A stretch of 64,000 nucleotides of DNA from Caulochytrium protostelioides (taxonomy: Eukaryota > Chytridiomycota > Caulochytriomycetes > Caulochytriales > Caulochytriaceae). The stretch covers positions 38,628 to 102,627 of the forward strand of contig ML014169.1 in NCBI GenBank assembly GCA_003615045.1. The letters run 5' to 3'. How positions within the stretch are numbered: the stretch's first letter is position 1; every line of letters starts with the position of its first letter. A model generated the notes under the pieces. It was not told the DNA's origin and did not search any database. It was given only the letters and a program-made list of their open reading frames with translations. Below, one piece after another: positions 50,901 through 60,745 of the stretch. The translations under genes and the position numbers were made by a program.

Positions 50901-53262
50901 GTCCACACCATCGTCTCGGGACAACCGCGTCATGGTGCTCGTGCTCTTTACGCCGCTCTGGGCCGCCGTCCACGCTGCCGACTCGGGCGCCCTGCTCGCG
51001 CGGTACCCCCACGCCTCGAAACCGCTGCTGCTGCGCCACAAAGCGGCGCTGCGCACGAGCAGCCGGACGGCTGCCCTGCCGGCCAGCATGACCTCACCCG
51101 ACGCGCCGCTCGTGGCCGCCCACGCCATGACGCTCGGGGACACCCGCCAGACCGCCGCTGCGCCGCCCGCGCTCTACCTCGTCCTGGTCCACGCCGACGA
51201 GGAGATCCTCGTCTACCGCGCGGCATTCCTGGCCGACGCGCCCGCAACGGGTGCCGCGGCCGCACGCCGCGGCGACGGACTCCCCGCGTTCAAGCGCGAG
51301 CCCCTCGTCAACCTGCCGGTGCCCAAGCCCGCGGCCACCTCGACCGCATCGGCGACGCTCGCGGCAGCGGCGCCCGTCATCACGCCGTTCCGTGGCTTGG
51401 GCGCCGTGAACGGCGGCCTGGCCTACGACGGCGCCGTCGTGCGGCTCAGCGGGCAGCTCGTCTGGCTGACAATGGCGACCGTCGGCCACGGCGGGTATGA
51501 CTTCGACACGGCCGCCGGCCGCGGCGCGACGCCGTCCGTGCTCCCACGCCGCCGCTGGCGCTCGGCCGACCGGCTGTTCTGCCACGTGATGGACGCGGAG
51601 GGTCCCGTGGCGCTGTGGACGCCGTGCGCGCTGACCGCGATGCCGACGGTCGTGTCGGCGCTGGACGCGTCGCCCGAGTTCGCGTACGTGAAGCACGGGC
51701 AGCTCGTGCTCGCGCACCTCGCGCCGTTCGCGAGCCTCGACGGCGCGTTCGTCCAGACCCGCGTCCCGCTCGGCCGCACCGTGCAGCAGCTGCGCTACCT
51801 CGAGAGCCACGACGTCCACATCGCCGTCACCCAGACCGAGGAGCCCTTCTGCTTCCGCAAAGCGGTCTACTCGAACGTCGTCGCCGCGGGCGTTCTGGAG
51901 CGCGGCGAGATTGTGGCGTATGACGAGTTTTTGCGGCTTGCCGGGCTGCCGTATGGCGACTCCCTGATCCCAGTGCCGCTGGAGGCGCAGCTCGACGAAG
52001 TGATTGAAGACCCGCTCGCGCCGCTCGTGACGGCACCGATGGCCGACGTGACCAAGAAGGTCATGACGGAGCGCGAGAAGGACGCCGGCGAGGCGGTCTG
52101 GATGCGGAAGCTGGATCCGCCGCGCAAGCCGGGCGCCTTCCTGCCGACGCTGCCGCGCGCGCATCTGGAGATCCTGATGCCGTTGACGTATGAACGCGTC
52201 GATACGATCGTGCTCGAGCCGTACGAGCAGGTGCTGGGTCTCGAGACGGTCGAGCTGATGAGCCGGCAGGTGGTGGCCGGCAAGAAGCGCTATGTGGTGG
52301 TGTCGACGGGCTCGGCGCGCGGCGAGGACGCGGCGGTGCGCGGGCGCATCCTGATGTACGAGATCATCCAGGTCATGCCGCATCCGAACTACCCGCACCA
52401 GAACTACCGCTTCAAGTGCGTCTACACCCACGAGGAAAAGGCGCCGGTGACGGCCATCGCGGGGCTCGCGGGCTACCTGGTGGCGGCCACTGGCCAACGC
52501 ATCATGATCTACAGCTTCGAGGAAGGCGACGAGCTGGTCGGCGTCGGCTTCCAGGACATCTCCAACTACGCCGTCTCGCTCGCTGCGCTCAAGCGCATGG
52601 TGATCGTGTCCGATATCACCAAGAGCGTCTCGCTGCTCGCGTTCCAGGAGTATCCGCCCAAGCTGACCTTGGTCTCGCGCGACTACCACAGCCTGCCCGT
52701 CCTCAGCGCCGAGTTCCTCGTGCGCGAGGGCCAGCTGGGTCTGCTCGCGTTCGATGCCGACCGCAACCTCCACGTGCTGCGGTATGCGCCGGACGGCGTC
52801 AGCACCGACGGTGGGCAGCGCCTCGTCCGCGGTGGCGAGTTCCACATCGACACCGACGTCCACCGCGTAGTCCGCATCCAGCACGCCACGGGCGCCCCGG
52901 CCCACCTCGCGCTCGCCCTCGGCGCCGACGGCGCCGTCGCCATCGTCCAGACCGTCGACGAGTCCCTCTTCCGCCGCTGCTACGCGCTGTATGCGCGCAT
53001 GGTCAGCGTGCTCCCGCCCGTTGCGGGCCTCAACGCCCGCGGGTACCGCCAGATCCGGATGGCGCAGCGGCCGCTGCAGGGCGTTGCCGAGACGACCATC
53101 TCCCGCCCGGGCGGCAAGATGGTGCTGGACGGCGAGTTTCTGCGGCGGTACCTCTTCCTCCCGCGCAAGCAGCAGATCAGCCTGGCCGCCGCCATCGGCA
53201 GCACCGTCAACCGGATCCTCCTGGACCTCGCGCTGCTCTTCGACGGATGTAACTACTTCTAA
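47974..53262 (+). CDS. cft1: Cleavage and polyadenylation specificity factor subunit 1 (Cft1/CPSF160)
   Basis: A 1762-residue intronless frame, somewhat longer than yeast or human relatives because of Ala/Asp-rich inserts. The start ACCATGG opens METAHLFSCFHAPLASEQIE. N-terminal blocks typical of Cft1 are RERHLILVKPGALQAYRLLE, DSLLLGFADAKFSLVQYD, RCALMRFYDHQLAVLPL, IPYTSSFVMRM and NVVDMCFLPDYPEPTLAVLY. The C-terminal CPSF_A region (from about residue 1400) has ERVDTIVLEPYEQVLGLETV, RGRILMYEIIQVMPHPNYPH, FKCVYTHEEKAPVTAIAGLA, GQRIMIYSFEEGDELVGVGF and LLAFDADRNLHVLRYAPDG, ending LDLALLFDGCNYF. The protein is a three-propeller scaffold that helps recognise the poly(A) signal in mRNA 3'-end processing in the nucleus. 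Acidic low-complexity inserts lie at about residues 875-925. Confidence 0.95.
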   Translation: METAHLFSCFHAPLASEQIEHSLVAHFLSARERHLILVKPGALQAYRLLETDDDAADAAAAADAAAADAATGATNRAAAWMRRGLSLHHAATWTLQGRVETAAVVRAGPASDGGRDSLLLGFADAKFSLVQYDAPTGELVTASIHYYEREEFRMHAPLVKPPPVALVDPGNRCALMRFYDHQLAVLPLRAHRVRPAAVAAAAASAAAAAVAVPTAAPATAAYEPTQRMQLTTSQQNQLARIPYTSSFVMRMTALHPKLTNVVDMCFLPDYPEPTLAVLYATTATWAGRLAARKDTKNVMVLSLNLDQRHFSVLYEAQRLPWDAHAITPCPAPLGGVLVTATNAFVYVGQTCLPGVVCAVNPYYGLEHALPDAPALEQVDDDLFQDNVLYTPKNISDYKALGLRLFGSRLLWLSPDRALVVLAETGRFVVLTLRGSRDAGAGWQRRTGGVKGFRLHVLDAVALGPLRQLVRIGGAPLWQAGGLAAGGDLARGGFVRGGPHGAPVAHITYASCVVPSGECVVLQISEHLDAAAAAAKRPADAAAAASPTARPTAPRKRRLSHDDRALYGITSWSDDEGDAETDETARAQLRTHLAFRVCQSLSHGCAVVDGDLAWAPQPLARRHGAAPHGGAPSAMQLVVATGHGVTGGLAVLERSIKPVMALRARLPNAALAASAAAASAAAAAPQTAAYVLAMPYVVNQTPYVLLSTAQTTWTARIETAPDRAASPSASAKASGAASMRRHRTKATLAQLPADAASPIGFRADAATLAVYPLASSSAAADAADADAALAYLQVCANGVLTWRGTESIDAVAFPVTHHAWLDRTSCVALSDGNRVTLYAVDPTALTFTAVSTFAAEAALVGVSLVEVPPNAFTLPADADAIADADAANPAGAADVTMDEAAPAMVKAADLGDAANDDSDFDDDDLYLYRKQPVAAARTAVPDTSFCVTPPAETDAEMDDVVAPTAAAAAAAATPTSASTPSSRDNRVMVLVLFTPLWAAVHAADSGALLARYPHASKPLLLRHKAALRTSSRTAALPASMTSPDAPLVAAHAMTLGDTRQTAAAPPALYLVLVHADEEILVYRAAFLADAPATGAAAARRGDGLPAFKREPLVNLPVPKPAATSTASATLAAAAPVITPFRGLGAVNGGLAYDGAVVRLSGQLVWLTMATVGHGGYDFDTAAGRGATPSVLPRRRWRSADRLFCHVMDAEGPVALWTPCALTAMPTVVSALDASPEFAYVKHGQLVLAHLAPFASLDGAFVQTRVPLGRTVQQLRYLESHDVHIAVTQTEEPFCFRKAVYSNVVAAGVLERGEIVAYDEFLRLAGLPYGDSLIPVPLEAQLDEVIEDPLAPLVTAPMADVTKKVMTEREKDAGEAVWMRKLDPPRKPGAFLPTLPRAHLEILMPLTYERVDTIVLEPYEQVLGLETVELMSRQVVAGKKRYVVVSTGSARGEDAAVRGRILMYEIIQVMPHPNYPHQNYRFKCVYTHEEKAPVTAIAGLAGYLVAATGQRIMIYSFEEGDELVGVGFQDISNYAVSLAALKRMVIVSDITKSVSLLAFQEYPPKLTLVSRDYHSLPVLSAEFLVREGQLGLLAFDADRNLHVLRYAPDGVSTDGGQRLVRGGEFHIDTDVHRVVRIQHATGAPAHLALALGADGAVAIVQTVDESLFRRCYALYARMVSVLPPVAGLNARGYRQIRMAQRPLQGVAETTISRPGGKMVLDGEFLRRYLFLPRKQQISLAAAIGSTVNRILLDLALLFDGCNYF

Positions 53263-53915
53263 CAGACGTCTCGGGGGCGACCGCCGTATCTGGGCGGCGC
53301 TCATCTGGGTGGAACACATTCAAGGATCATGGACGGCATAACCGTGGAGCAAGGAGGGCAGCACGCTTCGAGTCGCCCTCCAAGCGCTGCGAGGTGGCGT
53401 CGGGCCCCGGCAGAAAGTCAATTGATAACAAGCTCGGCCATGCCACCCCACCGGCTTGGACGGGCCACCACCGGCCCCGGGGGCCCAGCAAGGGTCCTGC
53501 CCAAGCGGGGGCGGCGCGGTTCGGTCCAACGGAACGCCTCGCACGAGCGCCGTCCGAACCGCGATGTCTCGGTCAGCTCCGCACCCCTCCGAAACACACG
53601 GTCCACGAGTGTTCTCTGTCGACGGAGATCGAGCATTTGCTCGTGGGCGGCCTCCCTCGGCTGAGAACGGACCTTCGCACGGGCTGGGTGGCCAGTTTAG
53701 CTGCGGCTCTGGTTGGGCCCCTCGCTCTGGACCCAAGGTGAGCCGAGATCCATCGATCCCTGAGCCCTGAACGGTCCCTGATCCCTCTCTGACGTGCCGA
53801 TCCCTCGATCCCTGAGTCCCTGAAGTCCTGAATCCCTGAAGTCCTGAAGTTCTGAAGCCCTGAAGCGGTCCCTTGGGGTGTTCTGACGAGACGTGCGCCG
53901 ACGCGGGCAGCCACC
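53263..53915. other. Spacer between cft1 and dpb4 with ccctga repeats
   Basis: No supported gene. The left part is the cft1 3' region. The right part carries an irregular repeat (next entry) directly before the dpb4 start. Confidence 0.5.
53750..53868. repeat. Irregular tandem repeat of GATCCCTGA / CCCTGAAGT units
   Basis: About ten imperfect copies of a 9-10-nt unit (TCCCTGAGT, TCCTGAAGT, CCCTGAACG) lie 50 to 165 nt before the dpb4 ATG. Copies become more regular toward the gene. Confidence 0.75.
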
Positions 53916-54963
53916 ATGTCGACCATTCCGCCCGCCGGGTTCGACGAGTACGAGCTGCCGTACTCCATCACGACGCGCATTATTCGCGATGCGGTAAGTC
54001 GTGCTTCCGCCGAGCAACAGCATGCTGCACCGGCAGCAACCCAGACTAGACGCACGGACCCCTGAACTCACTCGCCCCCTGCGCTTCTCATGGCGGACCC
54101 ACCATGATCGCGTCGTCCCGTTGGCCGCGGCAGCTTCCGGCCGGAGCGATCTGCCAGCGCGATGCCAAGACAGCGGTAAGTTCCTCCTATCGATCGATTT
54201 CCCACGCGGTGCCTACGCCGTGCGGATGTTGGACGGATCAACCCATCATCCACTCACCCACCTGTTGTCTTGATGCACATGGCGCTCCTCGACGGATTCG
54301 CCGGCCTGAACTCGAATCTCGCGCGGTCCGGAGCACATGCAGCTGTCGCGCGCGGCCGTCGTTTTTATCAACTACCTTGCCGCGAGTGCCATCGAGACCA
54401 AGAAGGGCACCGGCAAGCGCACGCTGACCTTGCCGGACGTGCTTGCCGGACTCGAGGAGATCGGGCTCGCAGAGTTCAAGGACGCCGTCCAGGTCCAAGT
54501 CGGCGGTACGTTTTTTTTCTGGCTGTGCGGTGTTCCCGTAAGGGTGCCGTTCCAGGCTCTACGCGGCCCCGCTCGGTGTGGCTCGACTCTGCTTTGCTCG
54601 GTTAAACCCCGCGATGCCCTGGCTGGCCCTGCTCTCGAGGTTTTGAGACTCACCATCTTCGTTGTGTTTGGATTCGGATGGATGGACTGATCCTATGTTG
54701 CATGATCATGATGACATGGTATGCTCACCGTGGGCTCAGCGTTCAACCAGAAGCTGCGTGCTAAAAAGAAGGATGCGACGCGGCGGAAACTGGTCAAAGG
54801 TCCGACATCCGCGGTCCCTGCTGATGCTGATGCCGACGGCGATGCCGATGCGGATGTTGACGATGATGCCGAGGCTGATGGTGCTGAAGCCGCGGATGAG
54901 ACGGCCAAGGACGAGACGGACGAACTCGCTCAAGACATGGAGGACGACGAGGAAGCGTCCTGA
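53916..54963 (+). CDS. dpb4: Histone-fold subunit Dpb4/POLE3 (DNA polymerase epsilon, CHRAC-type)
   Basis: Four exons: 53916-53993, 54134-54175, 54343-54505 and 54740-54963, giving 168 residues. Donors are GCG|GTAAGT, GCG|GTAAGT and GCG|GTACGT; acceptors are CGGCAG, ATGCAG and CTCAG. The joined protein reads ELPYSITTRIIRDA, then LPAGAICQRDAKTA, then LSRAAVVFINYLAASAIETK, KRTLTLPDVLAGLEEIGLAE, then AFNQKLRAKKKDATR. This is the NF-YB-like histone fold of POLE3/Dpb4. An acidic Asp/Ala/Glu tail closes it, also typical. The protein pairs with a Dpb3/POLE4-type partner in DNA polymerase epsilon and in ISWI-type chromatin remodelling. All splice sites are in phase and rebuild an uninterrupted fold, which supports the model. 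It is convergent with ARPC5. Confidence 0.93.
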
Positions 54964-55207
54964 GCGTCCTGGGCATCTCGAGCATCCTGACAAGGCCGCT
55001 GCGTTTCGGCACGCGATGCCAACGAGACGGATCGTCGATCCCTGACCGCCACCGCGTTTTTCATCACGTTGGCCCTTCGATCGCTGTGGCCCGCATCGAC
55101 CGCTCCACTCATTTCATATGTATATAGCGTGAATCTTTACAAGTACCATCAGTACACTCAGTCCCATGGGACAGACAACATGGCCAGCGGCGCCGTATCG
55201 CGGTTCA

Positions 55208-56015
55208 TTAGACCGTGTTGCGGTCGGTCAACACGCGGCTCACACAGCCCAAACCGCCCACCTCGACGGTCTGGCGGTCATCGGGGACCCCCGAACATGG
55301 ATCGCATCGGCCAAAAAAAAAATCATAAAGAGAGGTGATGTGTGAGTAGACTCCAATCGTCCCAACGGATTCGCAAGCGAAACCCTGGGGGAAGGCCTGC
55401 GGCCCTGCTCGACATGGCATCACACCGTGTGGCCGAGGAACGCGGTTGATTTGATACCTTTTCGTGCCACGCCAGCAGCGTGGCAGCATTGTAGACTTCG
55501 GGCGACGCCATGCCGCGATAGATGTACTTCATCAAGACATCGACCTGCTCCTGCGGGAGCTTCGCGACAATGGCGCCCATGTCGGCCTGGCGGACGGCCA
55601 TCAACGCTTCGAGCACCGTCTGGGTGTTGGCGTCCTTCAGCGCCTGCACATCTTTGCCGACTGGCGGCGCTTGCAACGCCGTCGTGACGGCCGTGAACGT
55701 GTCCGATCTGAGCAGGCATCTCGGCGTGAAACGGGCATGCATCATCCCAGACCAGGAAAAAAAGGAGCAATGGGTGAGACGATGGTGGAGATGCTGGTGG
55801 ACGTCGTATGCCGCTGGTCAGAAAGGCATCGCCTCGCCAAAGCGATCTCGCCGGGGAGGGGTCGGAGGCGCTTACCGCTGAAGCGCGGCGCGGACGGCGG
55901 CGGCACGCGCTGAGACGGCGGCCTGCTGGTCGGCGACCTGCGGCGCGAGCTCCTCCTCGACAAAGACGTCCTCGTCGTCCTCCACGTGGAGACGGCGGTC
56001 AATCGTGCTGGCCAT
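55208..56015 (-). CDS. ARPC5: Actin-related protein 2/3 complex subunit 5 (ARPC5/p16)
   Basis: Three exons: 56015-55876, 55707-55458 and 55270-55208, giving 150 residues, as expected for the family (about 150). Exon 1 encodes MASTIDRRLHVEDDEDVFVE and continues EELAPQVADQ. Exon 2 encodes TTALQAPPVGKDVQALKDAN, QEQVDVLMKYIYRGMASPE and LLAWHEK. Exon 3 encodes TVEVGGLGCVSRVLTDRNTV and the stop. Splice sites are CG|GTAAGC...CTCAG|A, AAG|GTATCA...GCCAG|ACC, and phases match. The blocks MKYIYRGM, WHEK and GGLGCVSRVLTDR are hallmarks of p16-Arc. The Arp2/3 complex nucleates branched actin at endocytic patches and, in zoosporic fungi, in crawling cells. It converges on dpb4 (245-nt spacer). Confidence 0.94.
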
Positions 56016-57389
56016 CCTGTATGAACAAGGGCGATGGGCGGATCGGCGGATGGGTGATACTAGCTATCACGTCGGCGATGGCCAGGCGGAACAGGCTTCG
56101 ATGCGGGCACGCGACGCGCGAGATGAATGGATTGAAACAAGGCGGACGAGGTCAGATCCACGGATGACGGTCCTGGCGGATCGTGCCAAATGACGGCCGG
56201 TCAGCATATGGCCGTAGCTGATCATCCTCATCGGCGAGCGGCTGATCGTTGGGTCGTGCCGCAGCGCGACTCGGGGTCACACAGCGTCCGTGCACCCTCT
56301 GATGCCGGCGGCGAGATCATCACGATGCCCTGATGCCGCGCCGGCCCGGGGGGTCGCGGGGGGGCGGCGCGGGTCCGAGCCTCGGAGCATGGCCGCGGCC
56401 GCGGCGGTGGCGGGTCCGTCTTTTTGCAGCGTGTGGCGGTGGCGTTGCCGCCGCCGACGCTCGCACCGGGTCACCGCCGCGCCCATACCCGCGTCGCGTT
56501 CGCAATTCCCGCTAGCCGGAGCAGCCGGAAGCGATAGCAGCGATCGGCCGACATCCCATGACCGGCTCTTCGAAACCGACCCTGGCTCGCATCACATCGC
56601 ATCCTACCATCGCGTCGCGTGCTCTGACGCAGAGATGGGACGTGATTAACACACGCACGCGATCGCCTTCTGCGGGGCTTCTGCATCGGGAGCGACGAGC
56701 CGCCGATGGGTCGACGGCTGCCGCCGCATCGTGTACGGCCAACGGCGGCCGCGGTGGGGCGGTATCCCGGCTCTGGGCGGCGTGCCACGTGCCGCCGATA
56801 AGTCAGGCGGCCAAGGGATCCGGCCGATATGACGGATCCGGCGCCGGTCGATGCTTGTCGCGGAAGGACACCAAGCCATCACGCTCCAAGCAAGGGCGTC
56901 GGCGCCGCAAGCGGCGCTCGGCAATGGGTCCCCCGCCGTAGCGGCGACGCTTGCATGCGGGGGAAGAGAGAGGCCGGCGGCGGCCCATCGACCCGTGCGG
57001 GGCGGTGGCGGCGGCGGCGGCGGCGGCGACGGCGGCGGCGGCGGCGGCGGCGCCGGCGCCGGCGACCGGCACCCCGGCCGGCCCGCGCCCGACCCCGGCC
57101 GGCCCGCGCCCGACCCCGGCGGCTCCATCCATCCATCCATCCACCCACCCACCCATCCACCAGGTGCCATTGGGCAACGAGCATACTCAAGTCAAGGTCA
57201 AGACCAGGCCGTTCTCACGTGCACCTCCGGCTGGAAAGGGTGCCTAGGGCGAGTCTTGACGGGCCGAGCCACACCCAGAGTCACGCACCCAGAGGTATGC
57301 CTGGCTCAAAAGAAGCGACCGGAACCCTAGGCCACCCCTGTCTTCTCGTACTCCCTCTCCCCGTCTCCATCGAGTATCCACGTATCATC
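56016..57389. other. Intergenic region between ARPC5 and uS19
   Basis: No supported gene. It has (GGC)n at 57000-57060, two copies of a CCCGCGCCCGACCCCGGCCGG unit described here only by its position 57086-57118, and (CCAT/CCAC)n at 57124-57166. The right end (57330-57389) is a pyrimidine-rich tract consistent with a ribosomal protein promoter or TOP-like leader. CACGTG occurs at 56786. Confidence 0.5.
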
Positions 57390-58957
57390 ATGGTAAATGC
57401 ACCACCCCGGTCTCTTCCGCCCCCGCCGGGCCGCCTCCCGTCTCTGCCGTCCTGACGGCGGCCGTGCCGCAGCGGCCATCCGACCGTCTGTCGTCTCCCA
57501 TCTGCCGTCCATATCAGCCGCCGCGGTCCGTCGGTCGGCCTCTGTCCATATCCGCTGTCGCTCTCTGTGCCGCCCGGTGGATACGCTGCGCGTGCACGGG
57601 ACTTAGAACGAAGCGCGCCAGGGCCCATCGCGTCCGCTTCAGCGGCGCGCGATGGCTGGACGACCGGAACACCGCTGCTGAGCGCGCCATCGCCGCCGGT
57701 GCCGTGATGACACGCGTCGCCTCGACCGGCCGCGGCGGCTCCGACCGGCCGCCGCAGCGCTTCTCCGGAGGTCGCGGAAGCGCCCAAGCGATCCACATCT
57801 CGCGCCGTCGCTCAGTCCCTGATCGCGCGGTGCGACGCCGTCGGCGGTCGCGGCGGCACCCCTGTCGCGAGGGGCGGGTCCTGCGGCTCGGCGTCAGCGG
57901 CAGTCGCGGCCCCACTCGCGAACGGCGATACCGGCACCGCCGGCCCACGCGCTCCCGGCCAGCCCGCACGTGACGGCCACGTGGCGTCGCCTCATGATTG
58001 AGGCTGCCGCGCGCGGTCGTGGCCGTCCGCCGTCGTCCCGCGGCGCCACGGCTGATGCGGCCATGCCAGGCCACCGGCTGACGCACGCCGCGACTACGGC
58101 GCATCGCCGGCCCGCCTCGGCATCCTCTTCCGCAGCAGTGGATTCGGCGTCTTGACCATGGATGGCTGCAGGGAGGGACCGTGTGGCCGCGTGAAGGAGC
58201 CCGCTCGGCCTCGCTGCAACTGGCGGCCACCGCGGACAGCGATGCCGACGGTGCCGTGCTGCAAACGGATGCAGGATGCCCTGACGGGTCGACGAGCGGC
58301 CGCAGTCGTGCGGTCAGAAGCTCGGACGCGCAGACGCTCACCCCTGGCGCGCGGCCGGCCTGAAGGCTGGCGGCATCGGATGTGACGCTCCTGTCGAGGG
58401 CCCGCAGGTTTTTGGATCACGGCAGATGACCGTTGATGACCGGATCCGATGCTCTCGTGTCACTGGCCTGGAACTTACCGTCTTTTTGTTGCTTATGTCC
58501 TCGTTTTTCACTGATGCAGGCTGAGGTTGAACAGACCCAGAAGCGCCGCACTTTCCGCCACTACACCTACCGTGGCGTGGAGCTCGCGAGCCTTCTCGAG
58601 CTCCCCACTGAGCAGTTCCTGGAGCTCACCCACGCTCGCGCTCGCCGCAAGCTGACCCGTGGTCTCCACCACTCGCACAAGAACCTGATCACGAAGCTGC
58701 GCAAGGCCAAGATCGGCGTGGCCGCCGGCGACAAGCCTGAGGTCGTCAAGACCCACCTCCGCAACATGCTCGTCGTCCCCGAGATGATCGGCTCGGTGGT
58801 CGGTGTCTACAACGGCAAGACCTTCACCTCCGTCGAGATCAAGGCCGAGATGATCGGCCACTACCTGGGCGAGTTCTCCATCACCTACAAGCCCGTCAAG
58901 CACGGTCGCCCGGGTATCGGTGCCACCCACTCCTCGCGTTTCATCCCCCTCAAGTAA
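57390..58957 (+). CDS. rps15: 40S ribosomal protein S15 (uS19)
   Basis: The main exon is 58520-58957. It follows a clear acceptor (TTTTTCACTGATGCAG|GCT) and encodes [20 protein letters not shown], then [20 protein letters not shown], then [20 protein letters not shown], then the near-invariant [20 protein letters not shown] and HSSRFIPLK. The start codon must come from an upstream exon or from the ATG at 58514 inside the acceptor, which is less likely. One candidate is ATG|GTAAAT at 57390-57392, behind a pyrimidine-rich leader, giving an intron of 1127 nt, long for this window. Another is ATGACC|GTTGAT at 58426, with a weak donor and an 88-nt intron. An intron right after the start codon is common in ribosomal protein genes. 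uS19 lies in the small-subunit head. The main exon is certain, the first exon is not. Confidence 0.9.
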
Positions 58958-59058
58958 TCGCTTATTTTTAAATACACTTCGACGGCGAGGGCCGAGGCTA
59001 CTGAATGGACTTAACAAAAATGATCGATGCGGTTAATTGATCACGCGACACTGGCGTG

Positions 59059-60711
59059 TCATCCTGTTGTTACCGGTGCTGGAGGGCCTGGTGGTGGTGG
59101 TGACGGCGGCGGTGGTAGGGGCGGCGGCGGCGGCGGCGGCGACGTGACCGTCGTGGATTCCAAGGTCTCACCCGGACGTTCCGTCTCAGGATCACCATCA
59201 CGACCAGGCGCGGACGCGGACGCAGGCCCAGGCGGCAAGCGGCTCGCGCGCGCGGCGCGGGCAAGCTGCTGGCGGCGTCTCACGTCGGCAATCAGCTCGG
59301 CATACTCGTCCTTGTACCGGACCTCATGGCGCTGCAGCCCCGCATCGCCCGCGTTGGCGGCCGTCGCCGCCGTCGGCGTCGTCCGTCCCGAGCCGTCGGC
59401 GGCGGCCGTGGACGCCGCCGGCGCGGCGTCGCTCGCGGTCCCCGTCCAGAGGGCGTCTGAGGGCGGCGCCGCCGTGACGGTGGCGGCGCTGCGCTCGTGG
59501 GCCATGACGCGGCGCACCAGCTCGCGCGCCGAGACCGGCGTGCGGGCGTCGCAGTTGGCGTTCCACATGTTGCGGAACTCGGCGTGGCGCGCGATGAGCG
59601 CGCCGCGGGGCCCGTGCGTGGGCAGGCCGTCGGCGCGCAGCAGCGCCCGCAGCTTCGACTCGGGCAGCAGCGCGTAGACCACGGATGGCCGCGGCGAGTG
59701 CCGCGGCGCCGCTGACGCCGACGCCATGTCGAGCAGCGGATGGACCGGCCACGACATGCCGCCGCCCGGATGACAGGCGGCGGCAGGGCTCGGAGACGAC
59801 GACGTGGCCGCCGTCGTAGCGGCGGACGCCATCTCGGCGCAGTTCGCGTCGAGGTGGCGATTGAGCACCCGCGCGGGCATCTCCGCGCCGCAGATCGGAC
59901 ACGTGACGGCGGCATCGCCGCGCGGCTGCAGGCGCTCGCCGCGGCCGTCGTCCTCGCGCGAACGGGCGGGGCCGCGGGTCCGACGGCGCTTGGCGGCGGG
60001 CGGCGACGCCCCCGCCGCCGAGAGCGACACAAAGACGGCATCGTCGTCCTCGCTCGCCTCGTCATGAGCATCGTGGCTGCCGCGGCGTAATGGCGGATGC
60101 GATTGCGACATCGGCGGCAACGGTGGTGGTGGTGGTGGTGGTGGTGGTGATGGTGGTGTGCTGGCTGCATGCAAGCGGCGGGAGGACCGGCGCACCATGC
60201 GGTTCGCTGCTGCGGGTGCCGATGCCGCCGCGGGTGCCAATCCCGGTGCCGGTGAGGGCGACGGGACCGACACCGCTGCCGGTGCCGCCTCGACGTCCAT
60301 CGCGCCGGCACTATCAGACGTGCCGTCGCCATCCACCACGTCGATGTCAATGACGGCATCCGCCCGCTTCGCCACGACGGGCGTACGTGCTGCGGCGGCG
60401 ACGGCGGCCGCAATCTGGGTCTGCGCGACGCGCAGGGCCGCGACGAGGTCGTCCACGGCGCGGTTAGGCCGGAGATCGGGCGTCCCGCGGAAAGCGGTGC
60501 GGCACAGGGGACAGGTGTCGGCGCCGCCGCTGACGGCGCGGCGCAGACAGAGACTGCAGAAGTTGTGGCTGCACGGGAGGAGCATCATCGGCGTCTCGAG
60601 CCACTCGCTGCAGATCGGGCAGCGCAGCAGGTCCGCGAGCGGCGCCAGCGCCGCCAGCACGGGAGAGGCCGGATCGTCCGTGGCACTCGGCGGCCCCGTG
60701 CCGGGCGCCAT
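59059..60711 (-). CDS. rad18: E3 ubiquitin ligase RAD18 homologue (RING, UBZ4, SAP)
   Basis: About 550 residues from ATG 60711; in-frame ATGs at 60849 and 60921 would add Arg- and Ala-rich leaders. Domain order is that of RAD18. A RING finger at about residues 31-70 reads CPICSEWLETPMMLLPCSHN, FCSLC and CPLCR, followed by the family's PNRAVDDLV. A UBZ4 zinc finger CPICGAEMPARVLNRHLDANC sits near residue 285 (its four ligands are C, C, H, C). A SAP-type segment SKLRALLRADGLPTHGPRGA and RHAEFRNMWNANCDA follows near 380. RAD18 with Rad6 monoubiquitinates PCNA at stalled forks and starts translesion synthesis. Low-complexity inserts include NLS-like KRRRTRG and a Pro tract, and the C-terminus is Pro-rich. 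Two CACGTG sites lie just upstream of the long form. It is convergent with uS19, 101 nt apart. Confidence 0.92.
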   Translation of the reverse strand: MAPGTGPPSATDDPASPVLAALAPLADLLRCPICSEWLETPMMLLPCSHNFCSLCLRRAVSGGADTCPLCRTAFRGTPDLRPNRAVDDLVAALRVAQTQIAAAVAAAARTPVVAKRADAVIDIDVVDGDGTSDSAGAMDVEAAPAAVSVPSPSPAPGLAPAAASAPAAANRMVRRSSRRLHAASTPPSPPPPPPPPPLPPMSQSHPPLRRGSHDAHDEASEDDDAVFVSLSAAGASPPAAKRRRTRGPARSREDDGRGERLQPRGDAAVTCPICGAEMPARVLNRHLDANCAEMASAATTAATSSSPSPAAACHPGGGMSWPVHPLLDMASASAAPRHSPRPSVVYALLPESKLRALLRADGLPTHGPRGALIARHAEFRNMWNANCDARTPVSARELVRRVMAHERSAATVTAAPPSDALWTGTASDAAPAASTAAADGSGRTTPTAATAANAGDAGLQRHEVRYKDEYAELIADVRRRQQLARAARASRLPPGPASASAPGRDGDPETERPGETLESTTVTSPPPPPPPLPPPPSPPPPGPPAPVTTG

Positions 60712-60714
60712 GGC

Positions 60715-60745
<31 letters not shown>

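Noticed and set aside
47851-51039. 1062-codon minus-strand frame across cft1
   Set aside because: Antisense shadow; the plus strand carries the conserved Cft1 blocks.
51094-53319. 741-codon minus-strand frame across the cft1 C-terminal half
   Set aside because: Antisense shadow of the CPSF_A region.
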